From Artemia franciscana (Eukaryota > Arthropoda > Branchiopoda > Anostraca > Artemiidae): DNA of 64,000 bases. The position numbers and the translations under genes were made by a program. Below are positions 23,940 to 35,771 of the stretch, piece by piece. Where the stretch lies: NCBI RefSeq assembly GCF_032884065.1, contig NC_088866.1, positions 32,046,019 through 32,110,018 on the forward strand, read 5' to 3'. Under the pieces are notes generated by a model, which had not been told where the DNA came from, did not search any database, and was given only the letters and a program-made list of their open reading frames with translations. Positions within the stretch are counted from its first letter, which is position 1; every line of letters begins with the position of its first letter.

Positions 23940-24007
23940 TGGACGAGGGGATTCGAACCATGGACTTCCTATATTTTGCGAACGCTCTGCCGCTGAACTA
24001 CATCTCC
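23940..24007 (-). pseudogene. tRNA-like sequence (pseudogene or SINE head)
   Basis: On the minus strand GGAGATGTAGTTCAGCGGCAG gives an A box and GGTTCGAATCC a perfect B box at normal spacing. The acceptor, anticodon and T stems pair poorly and the loop lacks a clear anticodon, so this is not a working tRNA. Confidence 0.5.
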
Positions 24008-24867
24008 TTAAGATTTACGTTGCTAAATTCTGTTTATGATATAAAACAAAGTCGTATTTAAACGAATAATTCGGACACTTAAAAATATTTATTTTTCAAA
24101 TAAAGCTCAGATTGCAATTTGTGCTATTTAAATATCTAGACAGTGACTTTTTGGGGACATAAAGAGTAAGCAAAGAAGTGTTGCACAGCCACTTCTAAGG
24201 GAAGCATACTATAAAAATCGAAGCAGTAGCCTAAATTGTAAATTAAGGAAATATCGCCAAGAAGAAACTTAGATTTTTCAGGACATAACTAAAAATTTTA
24301 AGGAACAATTATATTTCAATTCGTCTATTAACCTTTACGAAACTTTACACATGTTTGCCATACAGTCATCTTTTGAATGAAACTGGAAAAGTGTTGTGCG
24401 GAAAATCTACCCGTTAAATTTCTTTTCTGTTCGGTTACTCATATTTTAAAACATTTACTGAAGTGATCACGTTTTTCTTAACAATCTGGAACTCTTGCAC
24501 TTCCGTCAATGACTGTGAAATTGAAACACTCATGCGATATTCTACCGAAGAGCCGATTGTTGAAGTGACAGAAAATTCGGCTTCAAGGAGATTGAGAAGC
24601 TAAAAAGAACTGTTATTCGTATTTTGGGGAACTACCAGCAAGTTATTGATTAAATATACTTTTCCAAGCAAAACCCAATAAAACCCTAAGACAATAGATC
24701 AGAATTTTGAGATAGCCCGTTTATTGAGCATAGTTGAAAGGTTGAATAACTATGTATTTAGAGATGAAACGACTCCCCATAGTCTCTGGGGAAAAGGATA
24801 TAATTTCCACACTTTGCCCATTGTTCATACGGATGGAATTTCTAGGTGAACAGAAGTTTTTCAGCTA
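24008..24867. other. No recognisable gene
   Basis: AT-rich sequence. The last 150 bases resemble the flank of the MITE family near 19420-19450. Confidence 0.35.
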
Positions 24868-25129
24868 AAAGTAAGGAGCAACATTAAAACGGACAGAAAT
24901 TACTCCATATATGGGGGACTGCCGCTTCCTCAACTATCGCTCTTGGTGATTAAGTCTGACGTTTTGCGACAACTCTTTAAGATAGATTACTAAAACAGGA
25001 AGGCCATTGAATTTGAATGAGAAGCCTTTTTAAAGAATATAGATTAAAGAGCGATTGAGGAAGGGATAGCCCCCTTCATATACGGAATAATTTCTATCTG
25101 TTTTAAGTTTTAATGATGCTCCTTACTTT
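24868..25129. mobile_element. Foldback MITE, second copy
   Basis: The arms starting AAAGTAAGGAGCAACATTAAA and ending in its reverse complement, with TTCCTCAA/TTGAGGAA further in, match the 18312-18606 family. The centre (about 100 bp) is longer and unrelated to that of the first copy. Confidence 0.78.
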
Positions 25130-25271
25130 AATTTTTTTAAACCCTGTTCTTTTCCGTTTAAAATAATTAAGAAACGTACCATCGTGTCTGAGAGTCAAGA
25201 TTTTTTTTTTTTATAGCAGAAAAAAGTTTTAAGGAATAAAGATTTCCACCGGCGTACAAGAAGGCATACGT

Positions 25272-25590
25272 ATGAGTTATTCCCAAAGTCAAAACTCTTG
25301 TGAACAACTGGGACCAATCTCGGTTACTCCTAACCTAGTCAGAATGACTGAATCGTTCATTTATCTTGAACTTATTTCTAAAACTGACCCTTCCCTTGAC
25401 CCATTTCTGTACGGTTGTCTGAAAGGAAGCAACACAGTACTCATTACTTGGTAAGGCTATTCTACCTAATAACCGTATGGCTATATCAAAGAAATACTAT
25501 TGTGGACTTGCTTTTGGCTGATTATCGACAAGCGTTTGACCTAACCTGCCATATTACTCCTGCCGAAAAATTCATAAAAGAAACTTGATC
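25272..25590 (+). pseudogene. Non-LTR reverse transcriptase fragment
   Basis: GPISVTPNLVRMTESF, FGCLKG-like FLYGCLKGSNT and, after a frame change, LLADYRQAFDLTCH correspond to RT motifs up to the first catalytic Asp. The sequence breaks off there. The clade differs from the RTE pieces nearby. Confidence 0.65.
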
Positions 25591-25609
25591 GTGTGCTGGG
25601 AACTATGAA

Positions 25610-26770
25610 GCTTTGCCACAGACGTTTATTCCATGTGTTAACACTACAGCACTGAGGACCAAAGGTGTTGATCCTCTAACTTTTCTAAAACCGCACTGTT
25701 CATCTCTTAAAACTTTGTCTACAGCATGTCTTAGTCTAAAAAGTATCATATTACTAAGTAATTCACTACCTACAGAGACCAGACTAATGCCTCGGCAATT
25801 ACCGCACTCACTCTTGTCCCCTTTCTTATACAGTGGTTTAATTAAGGTTTTTTAAAATCATTTTTTAATCCTTTTACTACTGTCGCTAATTTTTGCTCAC
25901 ATAACAAATCTTCCTTCATGTTCAAGGTATTAAAAAATTTTTCATTTTCCTCTATATCTTTTCCTGCAACTCTATCTCGGTTTAGAACATTCTTAAAATG
26001 CTTTTCCAATCTCTCTTTAACTCTTTCCTTATCACTAATTGTGGCCCCATTCCCATCTTTAACTGGGACGAGTCCGGATTGACTACTCAGTACAATATTT
26101 TACTATTATGCCGTCTAGCTCTTCCAGATCCTTGGCAATTTTATCCATGGACTCCACTTCCCATCTCATTAGTTCATAGTTTAATTCTTTTTCCACTTGC
26201 TTTACTTTCCTTTTGTTTTCATATGATCTATCACTCAGATGATTCTTGAACAAGCCCCTTCTCCCCTCTATTGAATATAAGGCTTTTTCACTAATATTGC
26301 TAGCTGGAGTCCTAACTTTCTTCCCTAAGACAACATCAGCAACTTCTCAAATTGTTTTTCTAAACTTATTCCAATCATCTTCCACCAAATTTTAAACCCT
26401 CAAAATTAATATTCAACTGTTCCTGGAAAGTTTCTCTCAAATTCTCATCCTGGATTCTCCCAACATCACAACTTCCCGCGAGGTATAGTTACCCTTTTGA
26501 AATTTCAGCTTGAAACTAACCCTAGACACTGCTAGATGGTGATCTTTATTTTTAACATCAATAACAGCGCTCCTATATATACCCTGATATCTTGTATTGA
26601 TCCTGCCAGTCTTCGGCTTACTATAACATAGTTAATAAGGTTTGACGAAGAAAAATAGGACCGTATTCTACTTTAGCTTTATTAGAGCTATAAGGCTTAT
26701 TTCTGTTACTTCCCAAAAATGTAGGATCCATATTACCGTTATTCGCCAATACGACACTTTAAGTGCGTCA
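25610..26770 (-). mobile_element. RTE-like LINE fragment
   Basis: Reading right to left: end of the endonuclease (YVIVSRRLAGSIQD, AVIDVKNKDHHLAVSRV), the linker with the LKFQKGNY phrase, and RT motifs GNCRGISLVSVGSELLSN and DEQCGFRKVRG. Stops and shifts abound. The same family is found at 34045-34300, 38586-40310 and 57550-57840. Confidence 0.72.
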
Positions 26771-27412
26771 ACTAGTCATCAGTTGGCATTGCCCTGGGAC
26801 GAGATCAATTTTTTCTAAAGGGCTATAACCGTTAGTGGTTTTTGGATTAGTCTTATTCCCTCTGTCTACAGAGACATAACGTCAGGGGGAGGGGATAATC
26901 GGGACGCACCCACCCATTAAATTCGAAATTTTCTTTAATTTCTTGGTTCTTCTTATCTAAATTTTAGGATAAAACTTGTTCCTTTTACTATCCCCCCTTT
27001 TTTGTTATTGGGAGCCCAAGCCCGAAAATTCCTGTGTAGTCTAATTATCTGGCTGTTAATGTGCCTGGTCATGGTTATACTAAATAGTCCCTGAAAAGTA
27101 TTTCTACATCTTGTATTCTTCACGGCATCAACACACCTTTTGTCGTATATATAGATCATATCCACAACCTAGGTCAGACTACTGAGCGTATTCCCGTAAT
27201 TTTTCCCGCATAATCTGACGAATACTGAAATTTCAGTTTAGAATTCAAAAGAGAAAAAAGAGATTTACTGATTTATTTTCCTTGTCGATTACTAATCCCA
27301 GGCCATATCCTTTGGTACCTCCATTGTTAAGACAGTTAATTGTATCTCAAAACTTGGCCCCCAACCAGCACATTTATTCGCCACACTTGCAGCTTCTGAT
27401 TCCATACGTTTC
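26771..27412. other. No recognisable gene
   Basis: Non-coding; nothing I can identify. Confidence 0.35.
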
Positions 27413-27950
27413 TCACCAGATAATTGGCTCACATGTCAAAGAGTACGAGAAACTTATAAGAGAGAAAACTAGCGCTAGCGTCGGAAAAAAATCAACACCA
27501 TCTAGCAGGTGGTAATAATTGCTAAAAATTTCTAATTCTTTTCTCAACTTCTGTGTGTATTTGTCTGTGGTATCAATTTTTATTTCTTTGTAAGTATTTT
27601 TATTCATTAAAAGGGTATTTATTTTATTTTGTGAATCAGCGAAATCCATAATCACGGTTTTGTTTCCTTTGTCTTCCCTTAAAATTACTGTGTTTTTATA
27701 TCTTCAAATTTCGGAGGATTTTAATTTCTTTCTTTGATTGAATTTGAAAGCGACAATGACGGCTTATAATCAAGAATACTGTTTATGATTTCTCCTCTAA
27801 GTAGGTCTGGATTTTCAACCTCGTCATGAGAGCTAAAAATACTGGACTCCATATCCGTGATTATTTCTGATATATTTACCTGTGTCTGAGCCTTTGCAAA
27901 TGTAGGTCCTTTTGAGAACAAAACTTTCACTACATAAACATACATCTCGA
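27413..27950 (-). pseudogene. Penelope-like element, RT N-terminal fragment
   Basis: KGPTFAKAQTQVNISEII, then LREDKGNKTVIMDFADSQNK and LLMNKNTYKEI are the conserved N-terminal blocks of Penelope-like reverse transcriptases. One or more stops lie between them. The RT catalytic core is not present downstream. Confidence 0.65.
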
Positions 27951-28009
27951 AACTCAGCGACAAACTTGGATAAATTAAAAAAAAAAACATAATCTCTCTT
28001 TTTCCTTCA

Positions 28010-28660
<651 letters not shown>

Positions 28661-29756
28661 TGGTGAATTGTTTTTTATTGATTTCTGGCTGGTTTTTCTT
28701 TTGATTCAGTATCTTCTCTCCTCTTGATCAATTCACTTAAAAAGGTTAGATTTTGTTGTTGTTTTTTCTTCTTCTTTTTTGGACACTGAAGACGACTTGG
28801 CGGAGGTCCTTGTCGAAATGTTTGCTTGCTTTTCGTTTTCATATTCTGTTACTGGCTGGCGAAATCCTCGTTTTTCAACTATCCTTTCCTTTCTTGGTTT
28901 CAGACGAAGCTTTGTAATCTTTTTCTCTGTCAGGAATTGAGATCATGCACTTATTATTACGCCAATTTTACCGACTACACAAAATAGATTATTCTTATCA
29001 TAGCACAGAAAAAATACCAAGCGTCGTCGAATGCTAGATGGCGTTAAGATTTTTTTTTAGTCGACACTAGTGCCTTGTAAGAAGAACATACTCTTTGGCC
29101 CCTGCTTCCAAGAAACTTCGGTTCAACTGTTTTCATCTCACAAGTCTTTGCAACGCCGTCAATTCACCTCATATCCTGTATATTATACCTTTCTGGAAGA
29201 CGTTCACTAAAACTGACGAAGCAGAAATCCAGTCCACCAGATTTCTGTCTCGCTAAATATTTACTTCAAGCAATATGAACGTGAAATTTGAGATTGAAAA
29301 TCTTATTAGCTTTGTAGACCTAGAAATTACAAGTTTCAAAACTCTTAGAAGTACATAAAAAGAAAATAGCGGGCGGTCCGTAGTTCAATTTCTTGTTTAA
29401 TGCATAATTCAGTTTAATTTTTTTTTGTTTTTGCTTTCAACTCGTGTTAAACTACACTTAGATACTGTTGCCAATGTTTTACTAGTGTAATCTTTTTTTT
29501 AGTCCTTTAATTCCTTTATGCTCTGTCATTTTTATATTTTGGAGACGGGTTTCAAATTAATTATCTAATAAATTGAGTTTATTTGGTTAGCAAACAAATT
29601 AATCAAATAAATTATCTCACTGGTGACCTAGTACATTTACTCACTAGAAGTTTTTCAGTAGATATGAACGATCCCACATATTTACCATAAACAAGGCGTA
29701 AACAAGTAATGATTTTTTTTTCTTGTCATTAACATCCGCAAAAATATAATAAAAAA
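28661..29756. other. 3' flank of MRPL19, no gene recognised
   Basis: The left part (to about 28960) may be the 3' end of the Penelope-like copy. The remainder is AT-rich 3' flank. Confidence 0.35.
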
Positions 29757-29886
29757 CTACACTTTGATGGGTTTTCTTGAAAATTTACTTTGTCTTCTGG
29801 CATTCTGCCAAGTAACTTCTTGCTCCTTCAGTTGTGATTCAACTTCACTGAATATTTCGACTTGTTCATCTTCAGGAATAGTCGAT
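29757..29886 (-). CDS. MRPL19: Mitochondrial ribosomal protein L19, last exon
   Basis: Acceptor TTTTTTCTCAG precedes 29886. The exon completes the codon left open by the 33326-33480 exon (TATAG + A, giving Y-R), then reads STIPEDEQVEIFSEVESQL and ends KFSRKPIKV with TAG at 29757-29759. This agrees with the family pattern, in which the chain ends in a basic helix after WxEFDxM. The tail is somewhat longer than in human MRPL19. The product belongs to the large mitochondrial ribosomal subunit (bL19 family). Confidence 0.85.
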
Positions 29887-30182
29887 CTGAGAAAAAAGAA
29901 AAGAAAATTACAATAGCCACTTGAGGTTCAGCCATCAATCCGATCAGGAGGGGAGGGGTATTTGTGTCTTCCTGAAGACTTACAGGACCTGCAGATTGCG
30001 CATAACTTGACCTTGTACTCTATAATTATGTCACTAGAACTACTTTAGCCAATAGTATGAGAAACTAAAGAGAGATGAATCAAGTTCGTCTAAGGAGAAA
30101 AACAGAAAAGGAACCAAAATCGTCTAGAATTTCCCAGGACAATCAGTTTTAAGTAAACGAAACCATATAAAAGTATTAGTTA

Positions 30183-30255
<73 letters not shown>

Positions 30256-31198
30256 CTTTTTGCTTGACATTTCACCAGAGGTTAAAAGAACCATTTTTAC
30301 CAAAAGACAGAGCATGTTTAATTGAAAAGTTTCAAGGGTTTAACTCAAATAAATCATGCTGCAAAGTCCATGTACACCAGTTTGCAATCAGACAGACCAT
30401 ACCAGGCCTTGGCATTTAATGGATTTTGAAAGAAATTACCACAGGAGTACCTTCCAAGGTGTAGCCAGGGTTTTCAGCCCCAGGAGACAATAGTGGTTTT
30501 TACACCACCACCCCTCTTCCATCATCACTAGCACAACATAAGTAGATCATAGTACTGACGAAGAAGCTCAGTTTTGCGCCCCTCAGAGGCTGCACCCAGG
30601 AAAAGCCATCAAAAGCGACCCCCCCCCAACCAAATGCTACGCCACCGAGTAACTTCAGCTCTCAGAATTATCAAATCAGACAGAAATCCTATACCTTATT
30701 TGCTTCCCTTGATGAGTTAACAAAACTAGATAAAAATATTAGAAATAAAATGCAAATACATAGAAACCAAATCAAAATAAAAAAAAGAAATGCCAACACA
30801 AAGTGTTTAACAATTTACAACACCTGAACAGAAATGAGCGTGTATAAGAAGTCAACTTAAAACACGCATAAAATATTATGAACAAAATAAATAAAACAAA
30901 CAAAAATGGCCACAAATAAAACAGGAACTGGGAATATCGCACCCCTCAAATTTCCTGGACGCGTCAGTGTCGTTGACAATTGACTGAAAAGACGATAAAT
31001 TACAACAGCAATCCGATTTCAAATTTTGAAACATTTTCATTTCAAACGTTAAAAGAACAGAAAATTTATAAAACTGTTGAAAGAAACACTCAATTAAATA
31101 TTTGTGGCATACATATCTACGTAAATGTGTGGCAATCTATGCAATATTATCGTTGTAAAACGGAAAATTTTAAAATCAATTTTTCCTTCCTTTTTTCA

Positions 31199-31200
<2 letters not shown>
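29887..31200. other. MRPL19 intron, left part
   Basis: Holds a (TA)n array at about 30187-30253 and otherwise no recognisable gene. A minus-strand open frame at 30124-30315 is created by the TA array. Confidence 0.5.

Positions 31201-31282
<82 letters not shown>
31201..31282. repeat. Poly(A) run of about 82 bases
   Basis: An uninterrupted A tract, possibly the tail of a retrotransposed copy that has decayed beyond recognition. Run length may be affected by sequencing. Confidence 0.9.
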
Positions 31283-31283
<1 letters not shown>

Positions 31284-31504
31284 AGAGAAAATCAACATCA
31301 AAATGAAAATTATGTAAACAAAACATGTCGTGTTTACAGCCATTTATTAAGTTATATCTAAAGAGCCTATAGTACTCATGTTTTAACGGGGTTAGATAGG
31401 GCAAAATTTACTCATACTGTGGAAATTTCTGTTCATTCCTTCTTGTATGAATTAATTTCTGTTCGTTTCGAGGTCTAACTAATCATTCTAATTTTTGAAA
31501 AAAT

Positions 31505-31815
31505 TAAATTTAGCAAAAATAGATTGATCACTCTTCAGCCTAATTCTGTTCCTATCAGTTTGGTCATTGATGACAAAGCTGTGAAGGGTGAACTTAACGT
31601 CAAGGAGGCATTCACTTCATTTCTCGCTAAATTTAGTCAGATTTTGCTTGGAAATATCTCATTTATATATTCGCTAATATTGCTTCTACTGTGTCCTCAT
31701 TGCGGTCTAACTATGACTTTAGACTTTATCTCGGGCCATCTTGCTTCAAGTCATGTGTCTGAAGTCGGTATCATACAGAAAAACTATTAGGATTATTACT
31801 GGCTTTAAATGACTA
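31505..31815 (+). pseudogene. Non-LTR retrotransposon scrap
   Basis: LITLQPNSVPISLVIDDKAV and NVKEAFTSFLAKFSQ resemble the linker before RT in jockey-type LINEs. YRKTIRIITGFK near the right end resembles the C-terminus after RT. The RT itself is deleted. Confidence 0.45.
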
Positions 31816-32269
31816 ATCAGATCAATATCAGGTCATTTATTGTAAAAAAAAAAAACAACACACTTTTATAGGCATGCCTCAACATGGTATTGTTTAGTCA
31901 ATCAATTAGTTAAAAAAGAAACTAAAACAATTAAAACATGGTCATGACCAGAAAAACTTGTCATCAAGCACGAACGTTAGGAGCATATTTGTTACAAGGC
32001 ACAAGTTACTTGTTAAAAGCACGAGAAAACTCGGCACAAGCTTCGAGGATAACGCTTTGACCTGGAGCAAGCCGGTGTCAGTTTTAAAACTTTAACAGGG
32101 ATAAGTTGAATACAAAGAGAACAAACCGTGCTACCACGTCCAGAGTAACTGACGGAAGGAAGAACTTAACTACAGATGATAGCATTGCCACGTACAGGGA
32201 AACCAACCATCCGATGATCGTACTTTACCAAGAGAAATCCCTATTCTAGCCCAGAAAACCCCGAGCAAA

Positions 32270-32908
32270 ATTGGTACCTTAAACATAGACGTACAAACGT
32301 CCAGGCAAGGCCTTGGACACTGGAGCTAATGCCCAAAGGACTCGAGAGGTACAGAGGGGACCTTATTGGCCTCTCAAAAACACAACAAGCTGGCACAGAA
32401 GAACAACAATACGGCGACATCACACTCTCATACTGTGAAAGACCTGATGGGAAACAATCACAAGGCGTTCGCTTTCTGCTGACAAGCTCATAGGCAAAAA
32501 GTAAATTTAAGAGTGCCTTATGGTGATTCAATTGCAAATGAAAGTACAGAATATCACAGTCATACAAGTGTTCACAATCGATTCCTCAATGATGGATGAA
32601 CAAGTTGACACTTTCTACCAAAAGTTCAGTCTGTAACTGATAAAACATCAATGAAAGATCTCTTCATACTAATGGGTGACCTCAATGCAAATCTAAGAGA
32701 AGCAACACAGCCTGACCGTGATGTTTCAGGTAGATTCAGTTTTGGGAGACAAAACGCATCCAGCGAGCGTCTATTTTAGTTCTGCAGGGATAATGATTTC
32801 TTTGTTACGAACTCCATGTTCAAACATAGCCCCCCGCCTTTACCAAGTAACGTAAAAGAGGTCATTCGCAGTCTTAAGAACAATAAAGCTCCAGGTCCAC
32901 ATGGTATA
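32270..32908 (+). mobile_element. RTE-like endonuclease fragment
   Basis: LERYRGDLIGLSKTQQAGTE, GVRFLLTSS, then (after frame changes) LLMGDLNANLRE-type and GRQNASSERL motifs belong to an RTE apurinic endonuclease. It joins directly to KNNKAPGPHGIP of the RT, so the middle is deleted. A SINE interrupts the RT at 32909. Confidence 0.65.
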
Positions 32909-33103
32909 CCCTGTGGTAGCACAGTTTATTGGTGCTCTGCTAGGCAATACAAGGCCCAGGGATCGATTCCCGCAGCGGCAAGGTTTGGCGACAGACTTGC
33001 TACTTGTCCCTGTAAAAAGAACCAGCAACTGAAACGTCGAGTCGACACTCTAAACACCGGAAATGGCTCTGGAGCATGTTATTCTTTATCCTTTTTTTAA
33101 TCC
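32909..33103 (+). mobile_element. tRNA-derived SINE
   Basis: The head CCCTGTGGTAGCACAG contains an A-box-like sequence and GGGATCGATTCCCGC a near-perfect B box at 32959-32973. A body of about 110 bp follows and ends in a T-rich stretch (TCTTTATCCTTTTTTTAATC). It lies within RTE coding sequence. Confidence 0.68.
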
Positions 33104-33325
33104 CCGATGGTACAAACTCTGATTGTACAAATTCAAGAGCCAATGAAAAGCTTTAACACTAGACCTAAAACTGGTACAAGAAGTGGACATATCACTTTCT
33201 ATCCGAGTGTTTCACACACTGGAAGATTATTTAACATTAAACTAACTCATTAAGGCTTTTTGTGCTATTTTTCAAATTTGGTAAAAAAACAACAAAAAAC
33301 AAAAAACAACAACAAAATTACATAC
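33104..33325. other. MRPL19 intron, no feature
   Basis: Short AT-rich intron sequence beside the donor site. Confidence 0.5.
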
Positions 33326-33480
33326 CTATATTGTTTCATAAGATCAAATTTTTCCCAAGGTTTTTCATGTATAGCAGCCTGCTTAAGCATTTTCTCAGTG
33401 ATATGTGAGTTAACATCTTTTACTCCCATAAGGTTTGCTCGCTCCCATCTTGCATACCAAGGTCTAGGCTTCAATTCAAC
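33326..33480 (-). CDS. MRPL19: Mitochondrial ribosomal protein L19, exon
   Basis: The acceptor TTATTTCACCTAG precedes 33480 and the donor is TATAG/GTATGT at 33326. The frame reads VELKPRPWYARWERANLMGV, then EKPWEKFDLMKQY, which corresponds to the conserved MRPL19 block with KPKPWSKRWER and WLEFDMM. The exon enters in phase 0 from the 44734 exon and leaves two bases of a codon that the 29886 exon completes. Confidence 0.9.
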
Positions 33481-34044
33481 CTAGGTGAAATAACTACGTA
33501 AGTAACTACATATTGTATACTTTTCCCCATTCATATAAATACCCCGTCAATACATCTCATCTGGACTGTTACTTGCAAATTATTAGACTCACATTTTGAA
33601 AGGGGATTTGCTTAAAGGAAGAAGAGGAAAGTTGGTATTTTCAAAGCTTTAGAAGATAGCAGGAAATATTCAAGGAGGGGGTGGATAGAGGCCTATTTCC
33701 ACATGCATTTTTTTTGAAAATTGAAGAAAAAAATCAGCAGAGCTTCAAAGAGGGTAAAAGGTATTCCTAACGTCTTTTGTCAGGAGGTATGGGTGGAGCC
33801 ATGGCTAAGATATCAATTGATCATTGAAGTTCCTACCAGCAAAATTATATAATAAATATATTACAATATGGTAGTTAAAACTGCAAACAGACTTGGCTCA
33901 AACCTAAGAATAAACTTACAGATGGATACAATGTGCATTTACAATGAGTATTACGTAGCATTCACTGCTTGCAGTGATAAGTACGCTTTCCCTAATTTAG
34001 GCCTTTTGATACATTTTCAATTTTATCTTAAAAAAAAATATAGA
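33481..34044. other. MRPL19 intron, no gene recognised
   Basis: AT-rich. Sequence from about 33870 may be RTE-derived but is not readable. Confidence 0.35.
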
Positions 34045-34300
34045 GTAGTGTTTAGTTTTAATTTAAAGCTGAACTTTCGGAAGGGTAACTACCTTCCGGG
34101 AAGTTATTGTGTTGGTAGACTCCAGGATGAGAATTTGAGAGAAACTTTCTAGGAACAGTTGAACAGTAAACTGGGGAGTTAAAATTTGATAATGTCGAAG
34201 ACGGAAAAATTTTAAGAAAACCATTTGTAAAACTGCTGATGGCGTCTTAGGGAAGAAAATTAGGAGCGCAGCTAGGAATATTAGAGAAAAGGTATGAAAA
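34045..34300 (+). mobile_element. RTE-like LINE, 5' part of a copy split by another LINE
   Basis: LKLNFRKGNYLPGSYCVGRL, QDENLRETF and then GKKIRSAARNIREK are family-typical linker motifs. The reading resumes at 38586 with KALKYELR and AMNKIAEDPEDA, which follow in RTE proteins, so the intervening 4.25 kb is an insertion. Confidence 0.75.
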
Positions 34301-34424
34301 CACATTATCAGTCTTGTTTCAGAGTTCAGTGCGTTAACAGCTAAAATTGGATATTTTATGAACACTGCTAAATCAGTGAGTTTCTTGTCAAGTGAATTAA
34401 TTTAACATTTCACAATATTTGGTT

Positions 34425-34582
34425 TGGGATCATAGAGTCTTTTAATCCTGACCTAAGCTTCATAATTAATTCAGTGACCTTGTTATTTCGCAACAATTGC
34501 CTAGGAATTATAGAGACTTTTAATCCTGACCTATGCTTCATAATTAATTCAGTAACCTTGTTATTTCGCAACAATTGGCTTG
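34425..34582 (+). repeat. 78-bp 5' UTR monomers of the LINE (two copies)
   Basis: TAGAGWCTTTTAATCCTGACC begins at 34433 and again at 34511. The two copies end with CGCAACAATTGSCT. Tandem 5' monomers are known as internal promoters in several LINE families; that role is inferred here. Confidence 0.75.
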
Positions 34583-34670
34583 CAATTTGTAATGTCATAT
34601 ATCAGTGACCTATATTTATAAATTGAACGGTTTAAATTGTGTGGTGGTTGAAAACAGGTGCCTTGAAAAG

Positions 34671-35771
34671 ATGCCAAGTATTAGCGAACAATCGGAGGAT
34701 CTGAATGACTTTGAACTTATATATTCGCCTGTGTTAAATTTTGTCCAAAGTAATTGGCAGAATTCGATTTCTGAGAAGGAAATTATTGAATATGGAGTGG
34801 ATTTTGCTTCAACCAAAATAGTTGAAGCTAAGGCTGATTTATGGTCGAAACTTGCGCCTGATGAAATTCTCCCTCGCCGCAGTGGTGCAAAGTCTGCAAC
34901 CAGTAATATTAAAGACATGCTCGATCTTTTGAAGAAGTGTGATGAAGCTAGCATCTCTATGCCAACTTATGTTATTAAACTTCCAACTGAAGTTCCAGTG
35001 TTGCCGGCTGCGGCCTATTCACAATTGGCCTCTAAAGTTCATCAACTTGTTCAAATTGTGTCAGCAAAGTTGGACAATTATAGCCTCAGTTACCCTCAGT
35101 TACCAAAACCTATAGGTTCTAATCGCCAGTCAACCACTATTGTCGTCTCTCAAGTGCCGTCTCATCTATCGGATCCAATTAAAAGGAAAGAAGCTATTGA
35201 TAAAATCAGTGGTCATGCACTTGTATCCAGTATTCGCCCGGTTCACGATAAGTGGTATGTAAATATTGCTAAATCTGCTGCCGAAGACTTCCGTGCATCT
35301 GTTCCCGTCATTCTCGCCGGTACATCAACCAAAGAAATTTCTAAGAAATATTCGGCCATTATAAAAGGTGTTCCAGAGGATTATGCGATTCAGTCTTTCA
35401 CAAATTGTAGCGGTATTGTTGCTGCCAAAAGGCTTGGCTCTTCGAAAACAGTTAAGCTTGATTTTGTGGATTCTTTTGCTAAAGCAGCTTATTTCAAAGA
35501 CGGTGTACGAATTGGTTATGAATTCTTTAGACTGAGTGAGTTTAAGGAAATTCCAAAGTGTTGTTTTAAGTGCCGATCGCCCCATCACTTCCAGTCTTCT
35601 TGTCCCAGTCCTGCGCCCAAATGTGCTCGTTGTGCCGGCCCTCATATTAGTTCAAAAGAAAATCCATGCAATGCCTCACCAAAATGTGCCAATTGTAATG
35701 GCGAACACGCGTCCTTTAGCATGTCATGCTCCGTTCTCCGTGGCTTTGCTAGTCAACAAACCTCTAAATGA
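34671..35771 (+). CDS. LINE ORF1, zinc-knuckle RNA-binding protein
   Basis: The frame encodes 366 residues from ATG at 34671 (MPSISEQSEDLNDFEL) and is intact. The C-terminal part holds three knuckle-like motifs: CFKCRSPHHFQSSC (CX2CX4HX4C), CARCAGPH...C and CANCNGEHASFSMSC. Such Gag-like ORF1 proteins bind the LINE RNA and form the RNP. I preferred this ATG because the open frame upstream of it has only a GTG. The stop overlaps the start of ORF2 in the sequence ATGA (35768-35771). Confidence 0.85.
   Translation: MPSISEQSEDLNDFELIYSPVLNFVQSNWQNSISEKEIIEYGVDFASTKIVEAKADLWSKLAPDEILPRRSGAKSATSNIKDMLDLLKKCDEASISMPTYVIKLPTEVPVLPAAAYSQLASKVHQLVQIVSAKLDNYSLSYPQLPKPIGSNRQSTTIVVSQVPSHLSDPIKRKEAIDKISGHALVSSIRPVHDKWYVNIAKSAAEDFRASVPVILAGTSTKEISKKYSAIIKGVPEDYAIQSFTNCSGIVAAKRLGSSKTVKLDFVDSFAKAAYFKDGVRIGYEFFRLSEFKEIPKCCFKCRSPHHFQSSCPSPAPKCARCAGPHISSKENPCNASPKCANCNGEHASFSMSCSVLRGFASQQTSK

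Noticed and set aside
23940-24007. Functional tRNA gene
   Set aside because: A and B boxes are present, but three stems do not pair and no clear anticodon is visible.
31201-31282. Poly-Lys or poly-Phe coding frame
   Set aside because: It is a homopolymer A tract with no coding context.
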